The position numbers and the translations under genes are program-made. A stretch of DNA of 64,000 nt from Lagopus muta. Taxonomy: Eukaryota; Chordata; Aves; Galliformes; Phasianidae. Of the stretch, positions 35,732 to 47,143 are shown piece by piece (the stretch's first letter is position 1; every line of letters begins with the position of its first letter). Where the stretch lies: NCBI RefSeq assembly GCF_023343835.1, contig NC_064437.1:28309001-28373000 (forward strand), read 5' to 3'. A model generated the notes under the pieces. The model was not told the origin of the DNA and searched no databases. It saw nothing but the letters and a program-made list of their open reading frames with translations.

Positions 35732-37390
35732 ATGGACACGTTTGTGGAGGCCCCCCTGCCCGCAGCACGGGTGCCATTGCGCTTCCTGCTGCTGGTGGGA
35801 GGACAAGCCTTGTTGGCTGTGCGCTTCCTGCTGCTGGTGGGAGGACAAGCCTTGTTGGCTGTGCGCTTCCTGCTGCTGGTGGGAGGACAAGCCTTGTTGG
35901 CTGTGCGCTTCCTGCTGCTGGTGGGAGGACAAGCCTTGTTGGCTGTGCGCTTCCTGCTGCTGGTGGGAGGACAAGCCTTGTTGGCTGTGCGCTTCCTGCT
36001 GCTGGTGGGAGGACAAGCCTTGTTGGCTGCGCGAGCGGTTGTGGACAGGAATTTCTGCCCAGGTGACAAATTCCAACTTGCAATGGAGACACCTTCCTCA
36101 GAAACATCGGGTGCCTCTGTTCCAAGCACCGAGTCGGCAGTCTCGGCATCTGCTGCCCGCCGGCTCGGTGCTAAAAGAGCAGCTGCGCATGCTGCCCTTG
36201 GACCTCTCCAAGAGGAGAAGGCTTCCCCATTTTCTCCCGGGGAAGTCAGTGCCAAAAGACGATGCCGCGGTCTGTCTGAGCAATGCTGCGGCTATGACAG
36301 TGACATGACATCGTGCTCCTTCCTCAACACCCTCTGGAAAGTTGTTGAAAGTGTTGGCTTCCAGTCCATTCGGTGGGGCGATGAGGGAGACTTCATTGTG
36401 ATTGAGGAGGCGTTCTTCAGAGCGGAAGTACTGGCCAGAGGAGGAACTCTCCAAGTCTTTGATGTTGGCAACATGAAAGATTTTGTCCGTCGCCTTCATC
36501 AGCATGGCTTCTACATCACGGACGCGGATTTGCCAACGTCTGCCCCATGTGCTCAGTTCCTAGCACAGGGAGCATCAATTTCCACTCCGAGCCAGGTACG
36601 TAGTCCCTCTAGCTGTGAGATGGCTCTCGGCACAGCGGCATTGGTGGCCAGCCAGTGCAAAGTGAGGTGGCTGACAGCTGGTGACACTTGGGTACTTGTG
36701 CTTCTGAGAACCCTCCATCACTCTGCGGCTGGCAAATGAGAGAAATGCAAGCAGGGGTGGTTATTACAAGGGCTGCTCTGCACGTAGTGCCTCCTCGTTT
36801 ATGTTGGCCCATGAAAGGTGGCAGCAGAGGGGCAGTGTGACAGAATGGCATGGGACGTGGCTGTGCGTATGAAACGAAGGTGTGCAACGGAATTCTTTTG
36901 TGTGGAAACGGCCCCCGAGAGTCCGCTCCGACGGTCTCTTGAGATTCCAATTCTCATGCCTTGTGTCTTTGTTTTCCCAGTCTTGAAATGGTGGTGACTA
37001 ACTCTTCCTCTTTGCATTTTGCAGTTACTGTGCTACTATCATCCCTATTTCCAGAGAGATCGTCTCCAGTGCCAAAGAAGATTCAAGCGGAGTCTTGGAG
37101 CTAGGAGGAGACCAGCTTCCTCCTTGCAGGCCTTCCAGTGGGGTTGGCAGGAGGGCCAGCAGAGCAGAAGCCTGCAGCCAGAGATGCAGTCAGGCGCTGC
37201 TGCACGGGCGGGCAGTGAGCTCCCTGTCGGCAGCTGCAATGCTGCTCCTGCTGCTGCTGCTGCTGCTGCACATCACAGCAGACGTCCAGCACCAAGCGGT
37301 CCTTTTCCACGGGGGCTGAGACCCGATAGCGGAGCTGGGGGTGATGGAGTTGGACGCCGCTACAACTTGCGCCCCAGAAAGCGCTGCTGA
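35732..37390 (+). CDS. HSF-like transcription factor, copy 1 (two exons)
   Basis: Predicted DNA-binding protein of the heat shock factor family, closest in layout to HSFY/HSFX. Exons are 35732-36595 and 37025-37390. The intron starts CAG/GTACGT, has a TGACTAAC branch site (36995-37002), ends TTTTGCAG, and is phase 0. From the first ATG the product is 409 residues; from a better-placed ATG at 36083 (GCAATGG) it is 292. In the 292-residue numbering the winged-helix domain starts at F80 (FLNTLWKVVES), with W85, W98 and the recognition-helix segment FVRRLHQHGF (134-143). It continues across the intron into LLCYYHPYFQRD, which parallels LKFYYNPNFKRG of human HSFY. Basic clusters (AKRR; RRFKR, ARRR) may be nuclear signals. 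No heptad-repeat trimerisation region is seen. A poly-Ala tract and a basic C-terminus (YNLRPRKRC) follow. Six 14-residue repeats precede residue 1 of the short form. Confidence 0.8.
35779..36030 (+). repeat. 42-bp minisatellite, 6 copies
   Basis: Unit begins GCGCTTCCTGCTGCTGGTGG and ends TTGTTGGCTGT (last unit GGCTGC). In the gene frame it encodes VRFLLLVGGQALLA. Copies are essentially identical. Confidence 0.97.
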
Positions 37391-37434
37391 TGGCAGCAGT
37401 AGTGTAGGAGATAGTGTAGAGTCGTAGTTTAGAA

Positions 37435-37539
37435 AATAAATGTTTAAAATGCTTCTCCCTTGTCCTGTCCTGTTTCTTCGGTCTGACTGAAGGCTACTCT
37501 TCCTACGCCCAAGGGGGGGGGGGGGGGGGGGGGGGGGGG
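37435..37539 (+). terminator. Poly(A) signal and 27-base G-run, gene 1
   Basis: AATAAA at 37435-37440, 45 bp after the stop codon, then a T/GT-rich stretch (CCTGTCCTGTTTCTTCGGTC) and 27 G at 37513-37539. Fits a cleavage site followed by a G-rich pause element. Confidence 0.7.
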
Positions 37540-39390
37540 TTGCCTTTAGGGAGCCTTCCATGAGTTTCCCCCATCCCCGCCCCGTGGGTTTTGGCAAAGG
37601 TGCCAAACGCAAAGCAGGCACTGTGCGAAGCAAGCCTGATGCACGGAGTGATGGGAGCCCGGGGCGTGCAGGTGTGCATCTGGAGCAGCGCAAAGTGCCT
37701 GGTCCCTCTGCCTGCCTGTCCTCTGGGGGTGGGTGAGTGGGTGGGTGGGTGGGTGCCCCGGTGTCCCAGGGACAGGAGGTGTGCCGTCCTCGCTGTGCAC
37801 TTCCTTCTGGCCCGCGTGTACTTTGAGGAAGTATGGCAGCTTCAAGCGGTTCAGTTTCTAGGATGGCTTCTAGGATGTGGCTCCTGGGCCAATCAGCAGG
37901 CTCCTTGGGTTACGCTTGAGGTAGCCCTTATCTTTCCCATTCTTCGTGCTCAACTACTTCTGCCCTTTTAGGAATAAAACCAATTAGCCCTTTATTCACT
38001 GGTGTAACTGGTATGTGCCCCAGTACCAAAGTAAGAGTGGATGCAGGCTCCTTTGATGACTCCCTCTAGCTGGAGAGAACCCACCTCATCAGAGGGAATG
38101 CTTTAGACAGCACACATGGGCTTGTGTTACATCGCTGCTACTTGTGGCTTGGTTCACCTGCAGACCCGGTGATGAAGTGCACGTTGTGTGCGTTGGACTC
38201 ACTTCCAATTGTGTCAGAGAAGGCGGAGCTGCAAAGGGCTGGTATTTGTCTGTGCTAACAGGAGGCTCACGTGCAGAACGTGCTGGAGTGCAATCATTTG
38301 TGCTATAGCAAATGCCTGCCTTCCTGGGACAAGGAGTTGGAGCGCAGCGCAGCTTAGTCTGTTTGTCACAGAATGCGTGTGAGGAGGTTGTGTTGAAGTC
38401 TGCCACTGTATCCTTTGCTTACAGAGGAAGGACTCAAACACTAGCGGAGGAGCTTTAAAGAGATACTCTGTCTTCAGTAGAGGAAAAAAGAGGTGTGCAG
38501 TACGTGATCAGGCGCTGGTGGACTTGGAGCTTGAAAAGAATGGAAACGCTTTCATCAAGACATCAGGAGAAGGGGGCAAATGTTACCAAGTATTTCCCAA
38601 ACTCTCAAAAGTGTTTTCTCTTTGCAGAGTGGGGGGAGGGGGGACGGTCGTGTAACCTGGGAGCTCTGCAAAGGGAACAAAAGATTGCCGCTCAGGAAAC
38701 GCCCTCTCCTGTTGCCTGTGCTGCTGGTTTGATGGGGAAAAGCAGGCTCGGGCATTCCCTATTGCATTGATACATATTCCACTGCCAAGGGGTGCAGAGA
38801 AGGACAGCACTTACAAGCTAGATATCCATGTCATTTATTGCTTGCTGTGCTTCCACGTGAGGGAACCTTTGACTCTCTACCTCTTTGAAGGGTTTATCAC
38901 TCAATCAGTGCCTAGATATGAGAAGTCCTCAGAGGAGCTCTTCTTTCCTCTGATGATCTTTCTGTTGGCCACCTGCTCTTCATGATGTGCTATTGTAAAA
39001 ATTGGGCAATTTAGAGGGAAGGGAAGGATCTTGGGTTACAGGACGGTTGGAGAAATCAAAGAGAAGTGTGTTCACCGTGTGCTAATCACCATCTTGGCTT
39101 GCTCTGAATCACGGAGTGACCAGTACAAGACAAGACTGTGGTGTCTAAGCATGATTCCTTTTGAATTTTCCCTAAGAGGGGAACACAGGACAGGAGAAGT
39201 ACGAATGAATCTCTACAGAATAAGGGATCGGAGGAATTCCTTCGTCTTTATCATATGTAAGCCGTATTTCTCACATTTGCTTCCTATAGTCAGACACAGA
39301 AAGCACCTGTTAGGCCATATATTGATATCTCTATGGCTGTATATGCATGTATGTCTGCCTACGTATATATATAAAACATACATATATATA
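37540..39390. other. Array spacer between genes 1 and 2
   Basis: No accepted gene. Contains the short GGGT tract (about 37726-37755), the CCAAT motif (37889-37893) and splice-acceptor-like CTTTGCAG and CACCTGCAG strings that could belong to unannotated upstream exons but have no coding support. Confidence 0.55.
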
Positions 39391-39484
39391 TATATAAAGC
39401 CAGTGAGGGCATTATTAAAGGAATACTCCTCGGGGAGGAAAATACAGGTATCTTTTTATGTGTTGGTTTGGGGAGCATAAATAG
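39391..39484 (+). promoter_or_regulatory. Candidate promoter, HSF-like gene 2
   Basis: TATATAAAG at 39391-39399 and CATAAATAG at 39476-39484, with the same distances to the ATG as in copy 1. Confidence 0.5.
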
Positions 39485-39585
39485 CTGGGATCCTATTTCC
39501 TTCATGAACGTGAATCTGGCTGCCCCATTTTGCCAGCAAACAATCTCTGCTCTGTGATGCAACTGTGACGCTGTGGAACGTCTCC

Positions 39586-41160
39586 ATGGACACGTTTGTG
39601 GAGGCCCCCCTGCCCGCAGCACGGGTGCCATTGCGCTTCCTGCTGCTGGTGGGAGGACAAGCCTTGTTGGCTGTGCGCTTCCTGCTGCTGGTGGGAGGAC
39701 AAGCCTTGTTGGCTGTGCGCTTCCTGCTGCTGGTGGGAGGACAAGCCTTGTTGGCTGTGCGCTTCCTGCTGCTGGTGGGAGGACAAGCCTTGTTGGCTGC
39801 GCGAGCGGTTGTGGACAGGAATTTCTGCCCAGGTGACAAATTCCAACTTGCAATGGAGACACCTTCCTCAGAAACATCGGGTGCCTCTGTTCCAAGCACC
39901 GAGTCGGCAGTCTCGGCATCTGCTGCCCGCCGGCTCGGTGCTAAAAGAGCAGCTGCGCATGCTGCCCTTGGACCTCTCCAAGAGGAGAAGGCTTCCCCAT
40001 TTTCTCCCGGGGAAGTCAGTGCCAAAAGACGATGCCGCGGTCTGTCTGAGCAATGCTGCGGCTATGACAGTGACATGACATCGTGCTCCTTCCTCAACAC
40101 CCTCTGGAAAGTTGTTGAAAGTGTTGGCTTCCAGTCCATTCGGTGGGGCGATGAGGGAGACTTCATTGTGATTGAGGAGGCGTTCTTCAGAGCGGAAGTA
40201 CTGGCCAGAGGAGGAACTCTCCAAGTCTTTGATGTTGGCAACATGAAAGATTTTGTCCGTCGCCTTCATCAGCATGGCTTCTACATCACGGACGCGGATT
40301 TGCCAACGTCTGCCCCATGTGCTCAGTTCCTAGCACAGGGAGCATCAATTTCCACTCCGAGCCAGGTACGTAGTCCCTCTAGCTGTGAGATGGCTCTCGG
40401 CACAGCGGCATTGGTGGCCAGCCAGTGCAAAGTGAGGTGGCTGACAGCTGGTGACACTTGGGTACTTGTGCTTCTGAGAACCCTCCATCACTCTGCGGCT
40501 GGCAAATGAGAGAAATGCAAGCAGGGGTGATTATTACAAGGGCTGCTCTGCACGTAGTGCCTCCTCGTTTATGTTGGCCCATGAAAGGTGGCAGCAGAGG
40601 GGCAGTGTGACAGAATGGCATGGGACGTGGCTGTGCGTATGAAACGAAGGTGTGCAACGGAATTCTTTTGTGTGGAAACGGCCCCCGAGAGTCCGCTCCG
40701 ACGGTCTCTTGAGATTCCAATTCTCATGCCTTGTGTCTTTGTTTTCCCAGTCTTGAAATGGTGGTGACTAACTCTTCCTCTTTGCATTTTGCAGTTACTG
40801 TGCTACTATCATCCCTATTTCCAGAGAGATCGTCTCCAGTGCCAAAGAAGATTCAAGCGGAGTCTTGGAGCTAGGAGGAGACCAGCTTCCTCCTTGCAGG
40901 CCTTCCAGTGGGGTTGGCAGGAGGGCCAGCAGAGCAGAAGCCTGCAGCCAGAGATGCAGTCAGGCGCTGCTGCACGGGCGGGCAGTGAGCTCCCTGTCGG
41001 CAGCTGCAATGCTGCTCCTGCTGCTGCTGCTGCTGCTGCACATCACAGCAGACGTCCAGCACCAAGCGGTCCTTTTCCACGGGGGCTGAGACCCGATAGC
41101 GGAGCTGGGGGTGATGGAGTTGGACGCCGCTACAACTTGCGCCCCAGAAAGCGCTGCTGA
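39586..41160 (+). CDS. HSF-like transcription factor, copy 2 (two exons)
   Basis: Exons 39586-40365 and 40795-41160; 381 residues from the first ATG, or 292 from the internal ATG at 39853. Outside the 14-residue repeats (four here) the predicted protein is identical to copy 1, including the whole winged-helix domain and basic tail. The intron keeps the same donor, branch site and acceptor. The intron carries an A at 40530 where copies 1, 3, 5 and 6 have G. The unit is marked by an insertion of about 40 bp after the poly(A) signal that it shares only with copy 3. Confidence 0.8.
39633..39800 (+). repeat. 42-bp minisatellite, 4 copies
   Basis: Same unit as in gene 1, four copies, open in all reading frames. 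Confidence 0.97.
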
Positions 41161-41204
41161 TGGCAGCAGTAGTGTAGGAGATAGTGTAGAGTCGTAGTTT
41201 AGAA

Positions 41205-41339
41205 AATAAATGTTTAAAATGCTTCTCCCTTGTCCTTCGGTTTCTTTGTTTCTTTGTTTCTTCGGTCTGACTTGTCCTTGTTTCTTCGGTCTGACTGAAG
41301 GCTACTCTTCCTACGCCCAAGAGGGGGGGGGGGGGGGGG
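41205..41339 (+). terminator. Poly(A) signal, insertion and 17-base G-run, gene 2
   Basis: AATAAA at 41205-41210. An extra stretch of about 40 bp (about 41236-41277), with TTTCTTTG repeats and a second copy of TTTCTTCGGTCTGACT, sits between the signal and the 17-G run (41323-41339). Confidence 0.7.
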
Positions 41340-43190
41340 TTGCCTTTAGGGAGCCTTCCATGAGTTTCCCCCATCCCCGCCCCGTGGGTTTTGGCAAAGG
41401 TGCCAAACGCGAAGCAGGCACTGTGCGAAGCAAGCCTGATGCACGGAGTGATGGGAGCCCGGGGCGTGCAGGTGTGCATCTGGAGCAGCGCAAAGTGCCT
41501 GGTCCCTCTGCCTGCCTGTCCTCTGGGGGTGGGTGAGTGGGTGGGTGGGTGGGTGCCCCGGTGTCCCAGGGACAGGAGGTGTGCCGTCCTCGCTGTGCAC
41601 TTCCTTCTGGCCCGCGTGTACTTTGAGGAAGTATGGCAGCTTCAAGCGGTTCAGTTTCTAGGATGGCTTCTAGGATGTGGCTCCTGGGCCAATCAGCAGG
41701 CTCCTTGGGTTACGCTTGAGGTAGCCCTTATCTTTCCCATTCTTCGTGCTCAACTACTTCTGCCCTTTTAGGAATAAAACCAATTAGCCCTTTATTCACT
41801 GGTGTAACTGGTATGTGCCCCAGTACCAAAGTAAGAGTGGATGCAGGCTCCTTTGATGACTCCCTCTAGCTGGAGAGAACCCACCTCATCAGAGGGAATG
41901 CTTTAGACAGCACACATGGGCTTGTGTTACATCGCTGCTACTTGTGGCTTGGTTCACCTGCAGACCCGGTGATGAAGTGCACGTTGTGTGCGTTGGACTC
42001 ACTTCCAATTGTGTCAGAGAAGGCGGAGCTGCAAAGGGCTGGTATTTGTCTGTGCTAACAGGAGGCTCACGTGCAGAACGTGCTGGAGTGCAATCATTTG
42101 TGCTATAGCAAATGCCTGCCTTCCTGGGACAAGGAGTTGGAGCGCAGCGCAGCTTAGTCTGTTTGTCACAGAATGCGTGTGAGGAGGTTGTGTTGAAGTC
42201 TGCCACTGTATCCTTTGCTTACAGAGGAAGGACTCAAACACTAGCGGAGGAGCTTTAAAGAGATACTCTGTCTTCAGTAGAGGAAAAAAGAGGTGTGCAG
42301 TACGTGATCAGGCGCTGGTGGACTTGGAGCTTGAAAAGAATGGAAACGCTTTCATCAAGACATCAGGAGAAGGGGGCAAATGTTACCAAGTATTTCCCAA
42401 ACTCTCAAAAGTGTTTTCTCTTTGCAGAGTGGGGGGAGGGGGGACGGTCGTGTAACCTGGGAGCTCTGCAAAGGGAACAAAAGATTGCCGCTCAGGAAAC
42501 GCCCTCTCCTGTTGCCTGTGCTGCTGGTTTGATGGGGAAAAGCAGGCTCGGGCATTCCCTATTGCATTGATACATATTCCACTGCCAAGGGGTGCAGAGA
42601 AGGACAGCACTTACAAGCTAGATATCCATGTCATTTATTGCTTGCTGTGCTTCCACGTGAGGGAACCTTTGACTCTCTACCTCTTTGAAGGGTTTATCAC
42701 TCAATCAGTGCCTAGATATGAGAAGTCCTCAGAGGAGCTCTTCTTTCCTCTGATGATCTTTCTGTTGGCCACCTGCTCTTCATGATGTGCTATTGTAAAA
42801 ATTGGGCAATTTAGAGGGAAGGGAAGGATCTTGGGTTACAGGACGGTTGGAGAAATCAAAGAGAAGTGTGTTCACCGTGTGCTAATCACCATCTTGGCTT
42901 GCTCTGAATCACGGAGTGACCAGTACAAGACAAGACTGTGGTGTCTAAGCATGATTCCTTTTGAATTTTCCCTAAGAGGGGAACACAGGACAGGAGAAGT
43001 ACGAATGAATCTCTACAGAATAAGGGATCGGAGGAATTCCTTCGTCTTTATCATATGTAAGCCGTATTTCTCACATTTGCTTCCTATAGTCAGACACAGA
43101 AAGCACCTGTTAGGCCATATATTGATATCTCTATGGCTGTATATGCATGTATGTCTGCCTACGTATATATATAAAACATACATATATATA
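41340..43190. other. Array spacer between genes 2 and 3
   Basis: No accepted gene. Same content as the previous spacer: short GGGT tract, CCAAT motif, TA microsatellite near the end. Confidence 0.55.
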
Positions 43191-43284
43191 TATATAAAGC
43201 CAGTGAGGGCATTATTAAAGGAATACTCCTCGGGGAGGAAAATACAGGTATCTTTTTATGTGTTGGTTTGGGGAGCATAAATAG
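43191..43284 (+). promoter_or_regulatory. Candidate promoter, HSF-like gene 3
   Basis: TATATAAAG (43191-43199) and CATAAATAG (43276-43284), spacing as in the other copies. Confidence 0.5.
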
Positions 43285-43385
43285 CTGGGATCCTATTTCC
43301 TTCATGAACGTGAATCTGGCTGCCCCATTTTGCCAGCAAACAATCTCTGCTCTGTGATGCAACTGTGACGCTGTGGAACGTCTCC

Positions 43386-44918
43386 ATGGACACGTTTGTG
43401 GAGGCCCCCCTGCCCGCAGCACGGGTGCCATTGCGCTTCCTGCTGCTGGTGGGAGGACAAGCCTTGTTGGCTGTGCGCTTCCTGCTGCTGGTGGGAGGAC
43501 AAGCCTTGTTGGCTGTGCGCTTCCTGCTGCTGGTGGGAGGACAAGCCTTGTTGGCTGCGCGAGCGGTTGTGGACAGGAATTTCTGCCCAGGTGACAAATT
43601 CCAACTTGCAATGGAGACACCTTCCTCAGAAACATCGGGTGCCTCTGTTCCAAGCACCGAGTCGGCAGTCTCGGCATCTGCTGCCCGCCGGCTCGGTGCT
43701 AAAAGAGCAGCTGCGCATGCTGCCCTTGGACCTCTCCAAGAGGAGAAGGCTTCCCCATTTTCTCCCGGGGAAGTCAGTGCCAAAAGACGATGCCGCGGTC
43801 TGTCTGAGCAATGCTGCGGCTATGACAGTGACATGACATCGTGCTCCTTCCTCAACACCCTCTGGAAAGTTGTTGAAAGTGTTGGCTTCCAGTCCATTCG
43901 GTGGGGCGATGAGGGAGACTTCATTGTGATTGAGGAGGCGTTCTTCAGAGCGGAAGTACTGGCCAGAGGAGGAACTCTCCAAGTCTTTGATGTTGGCAAC
44001 ATGAAAGATTTTGTCCGTCGCCTTCATCAGCATGGCTTCTACATCACGGACGCGGATTTGCCAACGTCTGCCCCATGTGCTCAGTTCCTAGCACAGGGAG
44101 CATCAATTTCCACTCCGAGCCAGGTACGTAGTCCCTCTAGCTGTGAGATGGCTCTCGGCACAGCGGCATTGGTGGCCAGCCAGTGCAAAGTGAGGTGGCT
44201 GACAGCTGGTGACACTTGGGTACTTGTGCTTCTGAGAACCCTCCATCACTCTGCGGCTGGCAAATGAGAGAAATGCAAGCAGGGGTGGTTATTACAAGGG
44301 CTGCTCTGCACGTAGTGCCTCCTCGTTTATGTTGGCCCATGAAAGGTGGCAGCAGAGGGGCAGTGTGACAGAATGGCATGGGACGTGGCTGTGCGTATGA
44401 AACGAAGGTGTGCAACGGAATTCTTTTGTGTGGAAACGGCCCCTGAGAGTCCGCTCCGACGGTCTCTTGAGATTCCAATTCTCATGCCTTGTGTCTTTGT
44501 TTTCCCAGTCTTGAAATGGTGGTGACTAACTCTTCCTCTTTGCATTTTGCAGTTACTGTGCTACTATCATCCCTATTTCCAGAGAGATCGTCTCCAGTGC
44601 CAAAGAAGATTCAAGCGGAGTCTTGGAGCTAGGAGGAGACCAGCTTCCTCCTTGCAGGCCTTCCAGTGGGGTTGGCAGGAGGGCCAGCAGAGCAGAAGCC
44701 TGCAGCCAGAGATGCAGTCAGGCGCTGCTGCACGGGCGGGCAGTGAGCTCCCTGTCGGCAGCTGCAATGCTGCTCCTGCTGCTGCTGCTGCTGCTGCACA
44801 TCACAGCAGACGTCCAGCACCAAGCGGTCCTTTTCCACGGGGGCTGAGACCCGATAGCGGAGCTGGGGGTGATGGAGTTGGACGCCGCTACAACTTGCGC
44901 CCCAGAAAGCGCTGCTGA
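43386..44918 (+). CDS. HSF-like transcription factor, copy 3 (two exons)
   Basis: Exons 43386-44123 and 44553-44918; 367 residues from the first ATG, or 292 from the ATG at 43611. It has the fewest minisatellite copies (three). The non-repeat protein is identical to copies 1 and 2. In the intron, 44454 is T (a CpG to TpG change shared with copy 4), while 44288 keeps the common G. Confidence 0.8.
43433..43558 (+). repeat. 42-bp minisatellite, 3 copies
   Basis: The smallest allele in the window; unit sequence as in gene 1. Confidence 0.97.
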
Positions 44919-44962
44919 TGGCAGCAGTAGTGTAGGAGATAGTGTAGAGTCGTAGTTTAGAA

Positions 44963-45097
44963 AATAAATGTTTAAAATGCTTCTCCCTTGTCCTTCGGTT
45001 TCTTTGTTTCTTTGTTTCTTCGGTCTGACTTGTCCTTGTTTCTTCGGTCTGAATGAAGGCTACTCTTCCTACGCCCAAGAGGGGGGGGGGGGGGGGG
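44963..45097 (+). terminator. Poly(A) signal, insertion and 17-base G-run, gene 3
   Basis: AATAAA at 44963-44968; the same insertion as in gene 2 (about 44994-45036); 17 G at 45081-45097. Confidence 0.7.
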
Positions 45098-46948
45098 TTG
45101 CCTTTAGGGAGCCTTCCATGAGTTTCCCCCATCCCCGCCCCGTGGGTTTTGGCAAAGGTGCCAAACGCAAAGCAGGCACTGTGCGAAGCAAGCCTGATGC
45201 ACGGAGTGATGGGAGCCCGGGGCGTGCAGGTGTGCATCTGGAGCAGCGCAAAGTGCCTGGTCCCTCTGCCTGCCTGTCCTCTGGGGGTGGGTGAGTGGGT
45301 GGGTGGGTGGGTGCCCCGGTGTCCCAGGGACAGGAGGTGTGCCGTCCTCGCTGTGCACTTCCTTCTGGCCCGCGTGTACTTTGAGGAAGTATGGCAGCTT
45401 CAAGCGGTTCAGTTTCTAGGATGGCTTCTAGGATGTGGCTCCTGGGCCAATCAGCAGGCTCCTTGGGTTACGCTTGAGGTAGCCCTTATCTTTCCCATTC
45501 TTCGTGCTCAACTACTTCTGCCCTTTTAGGAATAAAACCAATTAGCCCTTTATTCACTGGTGTAACTGGTATGTGCCCCAGTACCAAAGTAAGAGTGGAT
45601 GCAGGCTCCTTTGATGACTCCCTCTAGCTGGAGAGAACCCACCTCATCAGAGGGAATGCTTTAGACAGCACACATGGGCTTGTGTTACATCGCTGCTACT
45701 TGTGGCTTGGTTCACCTGCAGACCCGGTGATGAAGTGCACGTTGTGTGCGTTGGACTCACTTCCAATTGTGTCAGAGAAGGCGGAGCTGCAAAGGGCTGG
45801 TATTTGTCTGTGCTAACAGGAGGCTCACGTGCAGAACGTGCTGGAGTGCAATCATTTGTGCTATAGCAAATGCCTGCCTTCCTGGGACAAGGAGTTGGAG
45901 CGCAGCGCAGCTTAGTCTGTTTGTCACAGAATGCGTGTGAGGAGGTTGTGTTGAAGTCTGCCACTGTATCCTTTGCTTACAGAGGAAGGACTCAAACACT
46001 TGCGGAGGAGCTTTAAAGAGATACTCTGTCTTCAGTAGAGGAAAAAAGAGGTGTGCAGTACGTGATCAGGCGCTGGTGGACTTGGAGCTTGAAAAGAATG
46101 GAAACGCTTTCATCAAGACATCAGGAGAAGGGGGCAAATGTTACCAAGTATTTCCCAAACTCTCAAAAGTGTTTTCTCTTTGCAGAGTGGGGGGAGGGGG
46201 GACGGTCGTGTAACCTGGGAGCTCTGCAAAGGGAACAAAAGATTGCCGCTCAGGAAACGCCCTCTCCTGTTGCCTGTGCTGCTGGTTTGATGGGGAAAAG
46301 CAGGCTCGGGCATTCCCTATTGCATTGATACATATTCCACTGCCAAGGGGTGCAGAGAAGGACAGCACTTACAAGCTAGATATCCATGTCATTTATTGCT
46401 TGCTGTGCTTCCACGTGAGGGAACCTTTGACTCTCTACCTCTTTGAAGGGTTTATCACTCAATCAGTGCCTAGATATGAGAAGTCCTCAGAGGAGCTCTT
46501 CTTTCCTCTGATGATCTTTCTGTTGGCCACCTGCTCTTCATGATGTGCTATTGTAAAAATTGGGCAATTTAGAGGGAAGGGAAGGATCTTGGGTTACAGG
46601 ACGGTTGGAGAAATCAAAGAGAAGTGTGTTCACCGTGTGCTAATCACCATCTTGGCTTGCTCTGAATCACGGAGTGACCAGTACAAGACAAGACTGTGGT
46701 GTCTAAGCATGATTCCTTTTGAATTTTCCCTAAGAGGGGAACACAGGACAGGAGAAGTACGAATGAATCTCTACAGAATAAGGGATCGGAGGAATTCCTT
46801 CGTCTTTATCATATGTAAGCCGTATTTCTCACATTTGCTTCCTATAGTCAGACACAGAAAGCACCTGTTAGGCCATATATTGATATCTCTATGGCTGTAT
46901 ATGCATGTATGTCTGCCTACGTATATATATAAAACATACATATATATA
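45098..46948. other. Array spacer between genes 3 and 4
   Basis: No accepted gene; same landmarks as other spacers. A private substitution (ACACTTGCGG instead of ACACTAGCGG) lies near 46000. Confidence 0.55.
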
Positions 46949-47042
46949 TATATAAAGCCAGTGAGGGCATTATTAAAGGAATACTCCTCGGGGAGGAAAA
47001 TACAGGTATCTTTTTATGTGTTGGTTTGGGGAGCATAAATAG
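46949..47042 (+). promoter_or_regulatory. Candidate promoter, HSF-like gene 4
   Basis: TATATAAAG (46949-46957) and CATAAATAG (47034-47042). Confidence 0.5.
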
Positions 47043-47143
47043 CTGGGATCCTATTTCCTTCATGAACGTGAATCTGGCTGCCCCATTTTGCCAGCAAACA
47101 ATCTCTGCTCTGTGATGCAACTGTGACGCTGTGGAACGTCTCC

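Noticed and set aside
35505-36255. Long minus-strand open frames across the minisatellite (for example 217 codons)
   Set aside because: They arise because the 42-bp unit has no stop in any frame; repeats such as ANKACPPTSSRKRT have no independent support.
36961-36980. Upstream acceptor GTTTTCCCAG as the exon 2 start
   Set aside because: In phase it reads into TCT TGA immediately; the acceptor at 37024 has a good branch site and continues the HSF domain.
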